A DNA stretch of 6,981 nt from Chloroflexota bacterium (lineage in GTDB: Bacteria > Chloroflexota > Dormibacteria > Aeolococcales > Aeolococcaceae). Position numbers and translations under genes: made by a program. How positions within the stretch are numbered: the stretch's first letter is position 1; every line of letters starts with the position of its first letter. Positions 1 through 6,013 of this stretch are shown one piece after another. The notes beneath the pieces are model-generated. The model ran no database searches. It was given only the letters and a program-made list of their open reading frames with translations, and was not told where the DNA came from. Location: assembly GCA_028287605.1 (NCBI GenBank), contig JAQBPI010000115.1:1-6981 (forward strand), written 5' to 3'.

Positions 1-1204
1 GACGGTAGGTCGGGTAGAGCCGGGCCATCCACATCTTGATCGCGCCCGTGTCGGCCAGGACGATGTCCGTCTCGTCGAGGGCCTCCCGAATGTCCGCGAC
101 CACCCGCTGAGGCTTGAGCGGGAACGAGTCGTCCTCGGCTCCGCGGCTGAGCTCGGCCCGGTGGAGGTCACGGATGCGGATGTCCGGCGCGGCGATCGCA
201 GCCCGCGGAGGCACCAGGTCCGCCAGTCGATCGAGGGCCTCGGCGATGTCACCGATCACCTGCACCTCCGGCAGATAGTGGGTGTCCGTGTCGGGGCTGA
301 ACCGGTGGATGTGCAGGATGCGCTTGTCGGCATCCGGGTTCATGCGCGCCGGCGCGAACTCCTGCAGCTCGTAGCCGATCGCGATGATGACGTCAGCGGT
401 GTCGAACGCGAAGTTCTCGTAGTCGTGACGCATGAAGCCCATCGGTCCCAGGGCGTTGGGGTGCCGGTCGTCGATGGTGCCCTTCCCGTGAAAGGTGGTG
501 GCCACGGGCAGGCCGGCGCGCTCGGCGAAGCGGGTCAGCGCGCGCGATGCACGCTCTCCGGCGCGAGCGACTCCCCCACCGGCCAGCACGATTGGATGTC
601 GAGCAGTCGCCACGATCTCCGCGACCGCCTCGAGGTCCGCCGACCGCGGCGTCTCGACCGTCCGAGCTCGCCGGGGCAGGGGCACCAGGCTGTCGGGGAT
701 GGCGGTGGCCTCGATGTCCTCGGGGACGGCGAGGTAGACGGCACCGCATCTCTCCGACTGCGCCAGATCGAACGCGCGACGCACCAGCTCCGGGACGGCG
801 GTGGGCGTGGGCACCACGTCGGCGCGCTTGGTGACCGGGCGGAAGAGGGCGGCCAGGTCGACCGTCTGATGCGTCTCCTTGTAGCTGCGCTCGCGTCCCA
901 CCGTGGCCGAGATGGCAACCAGCGGGGTCGAATCGGTCTGCGCGTCGGCCACACCGAGCAGGAGATTGATCGCCCCCGGGCCCAGGGTGGCGCAGCAGAC
1001 ACCGGCCCTGCCCGACAGCCTGCCGTAGATGTCGGCCATGAACGAGGCGCCCTGCTCGTGCCGCACCAGGACGAAGCGGATCGACGAGCCGGCCAGCGCG
1101 TCGATGAAGTGGATGTTCTCCTCGCCGGGGATGCCGAAGACGTGGTCGACCCCCTCGTCCTCCAAGCATGCGACCAGCAGATGCGCCACAGTCCGATCTG
1201 GCAT
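1..1204 (-). CDS. ThDP-dependent acetolactate synthase-like enzyme, N-terminal 401 codons (partial)
   Basis: This is a member of the acetolactate synthase/pyruvate oxidase superfamily. These enzymes use thiamine diphosphate to decarboxylate a 2-oxo acid and transfer or oxidise the product in the cytoplasm. Reading leftward from ATG at 1204, the PYR domain contains FGIPGEEN (residues 23-30), RHEQGA (48-53, with Glu50 as the expected ThDP-activating glutamate), TLGPGAINLLLGVADA (73-88) and FRPVTK (121-126). A central domain follows, with VLAGGGV and ATTFHGKG segments, then GAIKMWMARLYP at the window edge, where the C-terminal PP domain begins. The Mg/ThDP GDG-N motif lies outside the window. 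Family members are usually about 550 residues, so roughly a quarter is missing. The start has a GAGGTGG ribosome site about six bases upstream. The PGEEN and MW-ARLYP motifs place it with acetolactate synthase-like proteins of unsettled substrate rather than clearly with biosynthetic IlvB. It is divergent from the amino-acid oxidase. The family is secure and the exact reaction is not. Confidence 0.9.
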   Translation of the reverse strand, partial: MPDRTVAHLLVACLEDEGVDHVFGIPGEENIHFIDALAGSSIRFVLVRHEQGASFMADIYGRLSGRAGVCCATLGPGAINLLLGVADAQTDSTPLVAISATVGRERSYKETHQTVDLAALFRPVTKRADVVPTPTAVPELVRRAFDLAQSERCGAVYLAVPEDIEATAIPDSLVPLPRRARTVETPRSADLEAVAEIVATARHPIVLAGGGVARAGERASRALTRFAERAGLPVATTFHGKGTIDDRHPNALGPMGFMRHDYENFAFDTADVIIAIGYELQEFAPARMNPDADKRILHIHRFSPDTDTHYLPEVQVIGDIAEALDRLADLVPPRAAIAAPDIRIRDLHRAELSRGAEDDSFPLKPQRVVADIREALDETDIVLADTGAIKMWMARLYPTYR

Positions 1205-1253
1205 CGCCCACCTCATCCACGTCTCAGCCTGTGCCGTCCACGGGGCCGGGTGC

Positions 1254-1259
1254 AATGTA
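1254..1259 (-). promoter_or_regulatory. Possible -10 element for the ThDP enzyme gene
   Basis: On the minus strand the bases read TACATT, a five-of-six fit to TATAAT, about 50 bases before the ATG at 1204. No convincing -35 lies 16-18 bases upstream; that space is taken by the palindrome at 1261-1290. This could mean an activator-dependent promoter, or the match may be chance. Confidence 0.25.
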
Positions 1260-1260
1260 C

Positions 1261-1290
1261 CGCGGAAGGGTCGCGGATCGCGATTCCGCG
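1261..1290. promoter_or_regulatory. Nested inverted repeat, possible operator in the divergent intergenic region
   Basis: An outer pair, CGCGGAA at 1261-1267 and TTCCGCG at 1284-1290, encloses an inner pair, TCGCG at 1271-1275 and CGCGA at 1279-1283, with GAT at the centre. The only unpaired bases are GGG at 1268-1270 and the three central bases. That is 12 base pairs in 30 bases. The element lies immediately upstream of the candidate -10 of the ThDP gene and about 100 bp upstream of the candidate oxidase promoter. This fits a transcription factor site. Because the region is GC-rich, a non-functional hairpin is also possible. Confidence 0.4.
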
Positions 1291-1383
1291 TCGAACCCAT
1301 CGAACTGTCGGGCCGCGACCGATGCTGCCTCGGCCGTTTCGCCGTCTGCGCACCCGTCAGCGCCGTTCGCTCTCGGGCCCGGG

Positions 1384-1412
1384 TTGTCGGAGGGTCGGCC
1401 ACCGTCGATAAT
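1384..1412 (+). promoter_or_regulatory. Putative sigma-70-like promoter of the amino-acid oxidase gene
   Basis: TTGTCG at 1384-1389 and GATAAT at 1407-1412 are separated by exactly 17 bases. They match four and five of six positions of the housekeeping consensus TTGACA/TATAAT. Transcription would start near 1419 and give a leader of about 60 bases before the ATG at 1480. GATAAT stands out in this GC-rich stretch. Confidence 0.45.
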
Positions 1413-1468
1413 CACCCACCACACAGGCCTCCGGCACCCGATGCGGCCCGGGGACCTTCCTCACGAGC

Positions 1469-1475
1469 GAGGTGG
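1469..1475 (+). promoter_or_regulatory. Ribosome binding site that sets the oxidase start
   Basis: GAGGTGG lies about seven bases before ATG 1480. The open frame extends much farther upstream (back to at least 1168), but that part overlaps the divergent promoter region, has no comparable ribosome site before its ATGs, and encodes a sequence unlike the family. ATG 1480 is therefore preferred over ATG 1441 or ATG 1168. Confidence 0.7.
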
Positions 1476-1479
1476 CATC

Positions 1480-2937
1480 ATGACCAGCCTGCAGTCGACC
1501 GGCGCCGTCGCGCCGCCGGACAACATCGGCATCATCGAGGGGGGTCTGCAACCCCGAGCCGAGAAGCCGAAGCGGGTCATCGTCGTGGGCGCGGGCATGG
1601 CCGGGCTGGTCGCGGCGTACGAGCTGCTGCGAGCGGGGCACGAACCACTCATCCTCGAGGGCCGGTCCCGGGTGGGCGGAAGGATCCTGACCCTGCGCGA
1701 GCCCTTTGCGCCGGGGCTCCATGCGGAGGCCGGCGCCATGCGCCTCCCCAAGGCGCATCACCTCGTCATGGCCTACGTCGAGAGATTCGGGCTGCCCCTT
1801 GTCCCGTTCACCATGGGCAACCCCAATGCCTACTACTACATCGGTGGGCGGCGCTACCGCGTCAGCGAGGTGCGCGACGATCCGCGTCTCCTCTCCTTCT
1901 CGTGCCTCGAGCCCGAGGCGGGGGTCACCGCCTCCCAGCTGTGGCAGACGGTGCTGGCCCCGCTGGTGCACGTCTTCGAGGGCAGGACACGGGAGCAGGC
2001 GTGGGAGGAGCTCATCGCCCGGTACGACCGGTATTCGACACGGGAGTTCCTCAAGGAGGCCGGCTGGAGCGAGGAGGCGATCGAGCGCTTCGGCGTCCTG
2101 GAGAACCAGGAGTCGCGCATGAACGCCTCCTTCGTGGAGCTCCTGCTGCAGGAGATCGGCGAGGAGTTCCTCGACATGTGGCAGATCGAGGGAGGGATGG
2201 ACCGCCTTCCCCTCGCCTTCACCTCGGAGCTTCAGGATCGCATTCGCTTCGGCGCGTCCATGGTCGCGCTCGACCAGTCACCCGATCACGTCACCGTCCA
2301 CTACAAGAACCCGGCGGGCCGCCACCTCGCCACCGGCGACTACGCGATCATCACGGTGCCCTTCAGCGTCCTCCGCCACACCGAGGTCCTGCAGCCGTTC
2401 TCTCCCGGCAAGCGCCAGGCGATCCGTGAGCTGCACTACGACGCGTCCACGAAGATCTTCCTCCAGTGCAGGCGCCGCTTCTGGGAGGACGACGATGACA
2501 TTCGCGGCGGCGGCAGCGTCACGGATCTGGCCATCCGCAACGTCTACTACCCCGACCACGGGCGTGAGACCGGACGGGGTGTGATCATCGGGAGCTACAC
2601 GTGGGCCGACGACGCGCAGCGGTGGGCGTCGCTCAGTGAGAGCGAGCGGGTCGCGGAAGCGGTCGAGGACGTGAGCCAGATCCACCCTCAGGTGCTGCAG
2701 GAGTTCGAGGTCGGTGCCAGCAAGGTGTGGCAGGACGACCCGTTCAGCTGCGGCGCGTTCGCCCTCTTCAACCCCGACCAGAAGACTCTCCTCCACCAGC
2801 ACATCATCGCTCCCGAGGGACGGATCCACTTCGCGGGCGAGCACGCCTCCCTCAACCATCGCTGGATCCAGGGCGCGGTCGACTCCGGGTTGCGCGCGGC
2901 ACACGAGGTGCACATGGCGACCCTGGCGGCGGTGTAG
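1480..2937 (+). CDS. Flavin-dependent L-amino-acid oxidase (485 aa)
   Basis: This is an FAD enzyme of the amine oxidase family. It is predicted to oxidise L-amino acids to imino acids, which hydrolyse to 2-oxo acids and ammonia, with hydrogen peroxide formed from oxygen. The dinucleotide-binding fold is at residues 31-68: VIVVGAGMAGL, then Glu60 and VGGR. GAMRLP (85-90) holds Arg88, the expected ligand of the substrate carboxylate. A helical substrate domain follows (about 110-235). IEGGMDRLP is at 236-244. TKIFL (324-328) holds Lys325, which corresponds to the flavin-proximal lysine. GSYTWADDA (371-379) holds Tyr373, a likely second carboxylate contact. FAGEHAS is at 451-457 and RWIQGAVDSGLRAA at 461-474. 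The order and wording of these motifs resemble snake-venom and Rhodococcus L-amino-acid oxidases more than plain monoamine oxidases. The length is normal and no signal peptide is visible, so a cytoplasmic location is likely. It is divergent from the ThDP enzyme, which could use its 2-oxo acid products. Substrate preference cannot be read from sequence. Confidence 0.88.
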   Translation: MTSLQSTGAVAPPDNIGIIEGGLQPRAEKPKRVIVVGAGMAGLVAAYELLRAGHEPLILEGRSRVGGRILTLREPFAPGLHAEAGAMRLPKAHHLVMAYVERFGLPLVPFTMGNPNAYYYIGGRRYRVSEVRDDPRLLSFSCLEPEAGVTASQLWQTVLAPLVHVFEGRTREQAWEELIARYDRYSTREFLKEAGWSEEAIERFGVLENQESRMNASFVELLLQEIGEEFLDMWQIEGGMDRLPLAFTSELQDRIRFGASMVALDQSPDHVTVHYKNPAGRHLATGDYAIITVPFSVLRHTEVLQPFSPGKRQAIRELHYDASTKIFLQCRRRFWEDDDDIRGGGSVTDLAIRNVYYPDHGRETGRGVIIGSYTWADDAQRWASLSESERVAEAVEDVSQIHPQVLQEFEVGASKVWQDDPFSCGAFALFNPDQKTLLHQHIIAPEGRIHFAGEHASLNHRWIQGAVDSGLRAAHEVHMATLAAV

Positions 2938-2956
2938 CGGGAGACCGGCGGGCTAC
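2934..2956. other. Convergent gene junction with small dyad spanning both stop codons
   Basis: GTAGC at 2934-2938 and GCTAC at 2952-2956 form a five-base-pair dyad around a 13-base loop. Each arm contains the TAG stop of one of the two convergent genes, the plus-strand oxidase and the minus-strand membrane protein. The stops are separated by only 15 bp. There is no T-run, so a classical bidirectional terminator is not supported. Confidence 0.3.
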
Positions 2957-5370
2957 GTCGAGCGGCGGAAGCGGAAGTACGCCCACATGGCGAACGAGGC
3001 TGTCCCGAAGGCGGCAAACAGCAGGATCAACGTGACCACGCCACCGCGGGCCGTCGCCAGATAGCCGCTGCGCGGGTTCAGGAGCACGTGGAGGAGACCG
3101 AACACGCCGGCGGCGAACAGGATCGCCCAGACCAGGCGGCTCCAGGCGGCGATCTTCTCTCCGTCGAGGAAGCGCAGCGGCACCAGCCCGAAGGCCATGG
3201 TCTCGAGCCCCACCACGAAGATCATCGCCAGCATGGCATCCAGAACCAGCACTCCGAACCCCGCACCCGGCTGCTCCGCGGCCGCCTTCACCGGCGTCCA
3301 GGCCAGCCAGGCGACGATGCTCAGGGCGAAGAGAACGGCTGTCGAGATCGCGGCGGCCCTGCCCTCGGCCCTCTTCGAGTATTCCCCTTCGAACGTGTAG
3401 CCGGCGAGCAGACCGTACACATACCCCGGGTGAACGTCGGCGACACGGGACACCAGGACGCACGCTGCGGCGATCGGGAGGGTCCACGACAGCACCCTGA
3501 GCCGGGGCATCTCGCGTTGCACGAAGCGAAGATGCAGAAGCCCCGGCAGGTTGAAGCCGAGGGTCACGACGACGAGTGCCACGACCAGGCCCAGGTAGAG
3601 GGCGAGGGACGGCGAGGTCAGCCCGAAACCGGGATCGAGCAGCGAGTACAGAGCCGCCGCCGCCAGGGTGAAGAGCGGGAAGGCCACCCATCTGCTGCCG
3701 ATCCAGGCGCTCACCCGGCGGCGGCCACGGCGCAGCGGGATGAACCGGAACCAGCGCCTCACCTCGTCCGGGTGAGCCTTGAGAGTGCTGTCGAAGAGCT
3801 CGGACGGGAAGGGAATGAGGACGAGCAGCCCCGCCGCCAGCAGAACGTTGGTCAGCAGGACGGTGCCCGAGGTGGAGACCTGCCGGACATCCTCCACCGA
3901 GCTCACCACCAGGGAGCGGTTCGGTGGACAGCCTGGGCAGGGCCCTCGCCGCTGCGGGGGACCGCTGCCACCACCCTCGGTCCCTGGCAGCACGGGCGCG
4001 GAGGTCGGCGACGGGATCGCTGCGCTCGTCGAGGTGCCGGGGCTCGCTCCGCCGCTGACGCCCGGGGTCGACGTGGCCGGCGCGGCGGACGTCGCCGGGC
4101 GCGTGGACGTGGACGTCGCCGCCGGGTTGGGGGCCGTCGTCGCTGCGGAGCTGGATGCGCGCGCCGGTGCCGGGCTGGGGGTGAGGCTGAGCGAGGTCTC
4201 GAATGCCCCGATGTCGCACGGCGTCTTGCGCCGCACCCCACGCTGGTCCGTCCCGCCGTCCGCGGCCGGACAGGCGCCGCCGGCCCCGACGGCGGGGCTT
4301 CCCGCCTGCAGCGCCTGCGTCAGCGTGGTCCCACCGTTGCCCTGCAGCGGCCCCAGCCTGGGATCGGTGGTCCGGAGGTCGCCGGCGCCGGTGAATCCGC
4401 AGCCCGTCCCGCTGTCCAGGTTGTGACCCTGGGACCTGACCGTGACCGAGCAGTTGGTCGCAGGCGTGTTGGCGACGATCGTGTCCTGAAGCGTGGCCGC
4501 CCCGAAGATCCCGCTGCCCACCGGAGCACTGTTGCCGGCGACCGTCGTGCTGGTCACCGTGACGCTCGTGGCCGCGATGGCCGAGATGCCGCCCCCCTCC
4601 TGCGTCGACGTGTTCCCACTCACCGTGCTGTCGACGAGGGTCAACGATGTGTGGGAGTCTGCGTGGATCCCTCCACCCGCGGCCTTGGCACCCGGAACGG
4701 TCTGAGAGGCGGTGTTCCCGCTCACGGTGCTGCCGACGATGGTCAGCTGGCCGCCGCTGAGCGCGGTCAGGCCCGCGCCGAGGGCGCTGGCACCGGACGC
4801 CGACGCCTTCACCGCGTTTCCGGTGATCGTGCTGTTCCTGACGGTCAGGCTGGCGCCGCCCTCGACGAGAAGACCGCCCGCAGAGGACACGTTGACGCCC
4901 ACCAGCGCGACGCTGCCGTTCCGGACGGTGACGCCGGAGATGGTCACGGTCCCGGCGACGACGGCGAGCACCCTGTTGGCGTGGTTGCCGTCGATGATCG
5001 TCTGGTTCGCGCCGTTGCCGGCGATCGTGTAGCTCTTCGCCGTGTCGATCTCACCGCTGGTGAGGACGATCGGAGTGCCGTTGAGACCGGGCGAGAAGGT
5101 GATCGTGTCGCCGTCCAGAACGGCCGCCAGCGCCGCCCGGAGCGATCCCGGCCCGCTGTCGCCGGCGGTGGTCACCGTCAGCGTGACGGCGTGCGCGACA
5201 CCCATGCCGCCGACCACCACGGCTCCGGCGAGAACCGAGAGAACGGCGACGACGGCCAGGACGGCCCATCGCCGGCGTCGAGTGCGGTGGAGCGTGGCGT
5301 CCTGCCCCCCGACCCCCTCATGCTGGCAGGTCCCGGCAGATGGTCGCACGCCGAGGGGACGAAAGGGCAC
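2953..5370 (-). CDS. Surface beta-helix (choice-of-anchor Q-like) protein fused to FGLLP-type polytopic membrane domain (805 aa)
   Basis: This is an exported and membrane-anchored protein of unknown function. Residues 1-34 are a long basic N-region, 35-58 are hydrophobic, and AHA (59-61) is a likely signal-peptidase site. Residues 62-300 form a right-handed beta-helix: a GDSGPGSLRAAL opening, then coils with ST(I/V)xGN at 180-185, 214-219 and 248-253 and a weaker one at 275-280. Residues 340-391 (GNGGTTLTQALQAGSP, then DQRG and CDIGAFE) match the end of choice-of-anchor Q domains. A Ser/Thr/Pro/Ala linker spans about 392-470, followed by CPGCPP (478-483). The C-terminus has about eight hydrophobic segments (near 503-521, 562-580, 588-608, 629-645, 672-692, 703-723, 742-763 and 776-799), with FGLVPLRFL at 727-735, a variant of the FGLLP motif. 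The start is GTG at 5370. It has no clear ribosome site, but an in-frame TAG at 5436-5434 limits the choice, and GTG 5349 (codon 8) is the only nearby alternative. The beta-helix probably lies outside the membrane and may bind polysaccharide or mediate adhesion (inference). Confidence 0.85.
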   Translation of the reverse strand: MPFRPLGVRPSAGTCQHEGVGGQDATLHRTRRRRWAVLAVVAVLSVLAGAVVVGGMGVAHAVTLTVTTAGDSGPGSLRAALAAVLDGDTITFSPGLNGTPIVLTSGEIDTAKSYTIAGNGANQTIIDGNHANRVLAVVAGTVTISGVTVRNGSVALVGVNVSSAGGLLVEGGASLTVRNSTITGNAVKASASGASALGAGLTALSGGQLTIVGSTVSGNTASQTVPGAKAAGGGIHADSHTSLTLVDSTVSGNTSTQEGGGISAIAATSVTVTSTTVAGNSAPVGSGIFGAATLQDTIVANTPATNCSVTVRSQGHNLDSGTGCGFTGAGDLRTTDPRLGPLQGNGGTTLTQALQAGSPAVGAGGACPAADGGTDQRGVRRKTPCDIGAFETSLSLTPSPAPARASSSAATTAPNPAATSTSTRPATSAAPATSTPGVSGGASPGTSTSAAIPSPTSAPVLPGTEGGGSGPPQRRGPCPGCPPNRSLVVSSVEDVRQVSTSGTVLLTNVLLAAGLLVLIPFPSELFDSTLKAHPDEVRRWFRFIPLRRGRRRVSAWIGSRWVAFPLFTLAAAALYSLLDPGFGLTSPSLALYLGLVVALVVVTLGFNLPGLLHLRFVQREMPRLRVLSWTLPIAAACVLVSRVADVHPGYVYGLLAGYTFEGEYSKRAEGRAAAISTAVLFALSIVAWLAWTPVKAAAEQPGAGFGVLVLDAMLAMIFVVGLETMAFGLVPLRFLDGEKIAAWSRLVWAILFAAGVFGLLHVLLNPRSGYLATARGGVVTLILLFAAFGTASFAMWAYFRFRRST
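4609..4853 (-). repeat. Three 102-bp (34-residue) beta-helix coil repeats
   Basis: Related segments recur at exact 102-base steps inside the beta-helix coding region. On the plus strand they show GTGTTCCCACTC near 4610, GTGTTCCCGCTC at 4712 and GCGTTTCCGGTG at 4814. In the protein this gives ST(I/V)(T/S)GN at residues 180, 214 and 248. The first two units are similar at the DNA level, which suggests duplication rather than only structural convergence. The next coil (residues 275-280) is spaced differently. Confidence 0.65.
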
Positions 5371-5430
5371 TGTACGGCTGTCGTCCGAAAGAGTGGTCAG
5401 GGTGTGGGCGCTTGCGCGATCACCGCGGTG

Positions 5431-5436
5431 AGTCTA
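5431..5436 (-). promoter_or_regulatory. Possible -10 element for the beta-helix membrane protein gene
   Basis: TAGACT on the minus strand lies about 60 bases before the GTG at 5370 and fits TAnnnT. A perfect TTGACA is present at 5452-5447, but only ten bases separate the two, too close for a normal -35/-10 pair. Expression from this site is a weak inference. Confidence 0.2.
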
Positions 5437-5598
5437 CACCATGGCGTGTCAACCTGTGGCCGGGAATTCGCCATACCTGACGTCTAGTCGCCGGTCTTGG
5501 CGATGCCGCGGCAGGCGTGTTTGGGACGGTCACCCGCTCTGCCGTCGATCGGCATCACACCCGGGCCGCGTATGGCATCAGCGGCGCCGCCCACGAGA

Positions 5599-5724
5599 TC
5601 AGCGACGCTGCGGTCGCTCCTCCGGTGGGTCCCGGTCGGCGTCGCGCAGCTCGGCAAGGATGAGGTCCACTCGCCGGCGGAGGGTCTCGCGGTTGGCGGA
5701 TCGTCGCTGGTCGTCCTGGGGCAT
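5599..5724 (-). CDS. Charged 41-residue microprotein, unknown function
   Basis: I do not recognise a family. The short frame begins MPQDDQRRSANRETLRRR, continues through VDLILAELRDADRD and ends in a proline- and arginine-rich tail. The central part (about 9-31) should form one amphipathic helix, with hydrophobic Leu15, Val19, Leu21, Ile22, Leu23 and Leu26 among many Arg, Asp and Glu residues. It has no signal peptide or membrane segment, so a cytoplasmic, perhaps nucleic-acid- or protein-binding, role is possible. The case for a real gene rests on the ribosome site: AGGAGGAGG at 5737-5729, the best in the window, ends four bases before ATG 5724. The same frame is open upstream, but that part has no such signal. 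The gene lies between the beta-helix gene (same strand, start 228 bases downstream of its stop) and the divergent riboswitch-controlled gene. Confidence 0.55.
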   Translation of the reverse strand: MPQDDQRRSANRETLRRRVDLILAELRDADRDPPEERPQRR

Positions 5725-5725
5725 C

Positions 5726-5773
5726 GTGCCTCCTCCTGATCTTGGTAAGGAGACAACGCGGGAGGCACCCAAG
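5726..5773 (-). promoter_or_regulatory. Leader hairpin that can mask the microprotein ribosome site
   Basis: In the minus-strand transcript, GTGCCTCC (5768-5761) is perfectly complementary to GGAGGCAC (5733-5726), which is part of the AGGAGGAGG ribosome site just before ATG 5724. The helix has eight base pairs and a 27-base loop. A second pair, CTTGG (5773-5769) with CCAAG (5745-5741), interleaves with the first, so the two are either alternatives or a pseudoknot. The arrangement suggests translational control. No known riboswitch or leader family was recognised. Confidence 0.4.
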
Positions 5774-5899
5774 AGGTGACGGAGCCGCGCCCGGCCGCGA
5801 CCGAAGCCCGCCGGCCTGTGCGCATGCCCGGGGGATGAAAGGGACACCCCCCACCCCAGGTCGCGACGGGAACGCAACCACCGCCGTACCGGTCCGGGG

Positions 5900-5905
5900 T
5901 AGTCT
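5900..5905 (+). promoter_or_regulatory. Possible -10 element of the riboswitch transcript
   Basis: TAGTCT fits TAnnnT and would start transcription near 5912, a few bases before the aptamer, which is the right place for a riboswitch promoter. No good -35 is present near 5877-5882. The palindromes GTCGCGAC (5860-5867) and ACCGGT lie just upstream. Confidence 0.3.
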
Positions 5906-5920
5906 CATGGCGTCGGTCGC

Positions 5921-6001
5921 ACTCCGACAAAATCGCAAACCCGTCGCGAGGCGGGGACGCAAAGCCACGGGTCTCACCGAGACAGCCGGGTTGCCGTAGG
6001 A
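5921..6001 (+). promoter_or_regulatory. GEMM-I cyclic-di-GMP riboswitch aptamer
   Basis: The conserved core is present. GCAAACC starts at 5935. A six-base-pair helix, CCCGTC (5940-5945) with GGCGGG (5950-5955), is capped by the GNRA tetraloop GCGA (5946-5949). The hallmark GGACGCAAAGCC follows at 5955-5966. The second helix pairs CGG (5968-5970) with CCG (5986-5988), then GTCTC (5971-5975) with GAGAC (5979-5983), leaving the A5984-G5985 bulge expected near the tetraloop receptor. The end is GGGTTGCCG (5988-5996). Closing helix P1 is short: TCC 5923-5925 can pair with GGA 5999-6001. The base before CAAACC is G5935, the position that favours c-di-GMP over cyclic GMP-AMP in studied GEMM-I RNAs. 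The aptamer ends about 12 bases before the ribosome site of the Ig-like protein gene, and no terminator hairpin with a T-run intervenes, so control of translation initiation is likely. Confidence 0.92.
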
Positions 6002-6013
6002 TCTCGATCCCGT

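Noticed and set aside
161..1411. Plus-strand open frame of 416 codons opposite the ThDP enzyme
   Set aside because: The minus strand reads a clear ThDP enzyme with RHEQGA and FRPVTK motifs through the same bases. The plus-strand product has no recognisable motifs and is a by-product of high GC.
1168..1479. Upstream 104-codon extension of the oxidase frame
   Set aside because: It lies in the divergent promoter region and overlaps the ThDP gene start. It lacks a ribosome site and does not resemble the family, while ATG 1480 has GAGGTGG.
5431..5452. TTGACA and TAGACT as one promoter
   Set aside because: Only ten bases separate them. A functional sigma-70-type pair needs about 16-19.
3088..5487. 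Plus-strand open frame of 799 codons
   Set aside because: It is a shadow of the minus-strand beta-helix/membrane gene. The product is low-complexity, with many Arg, Gly and Asp, and no domain.
5441..5779. Plus-strand 112-codon frame
   Set aside because: Extremely Arg/Ser-rich, no ribosome site, and it overlaps the microprotein gene with its strong ribosome site on the opposite strand.
5830..5856. GGGGG ... CCCCCC segment as a terminator or G-quadruplex
   Set aside because: Only two long G or C runs and a 12-base loop without a T-run. It does not follow any plus-strand gene.
5742..5999. Plus-strand 85-codon frame running through the riboswitch (contains RRGRKATGL)
   Set aside because: This is the peptide that results from translating a GEMM-I aptamer core. 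The bases are explained by RNA structure.
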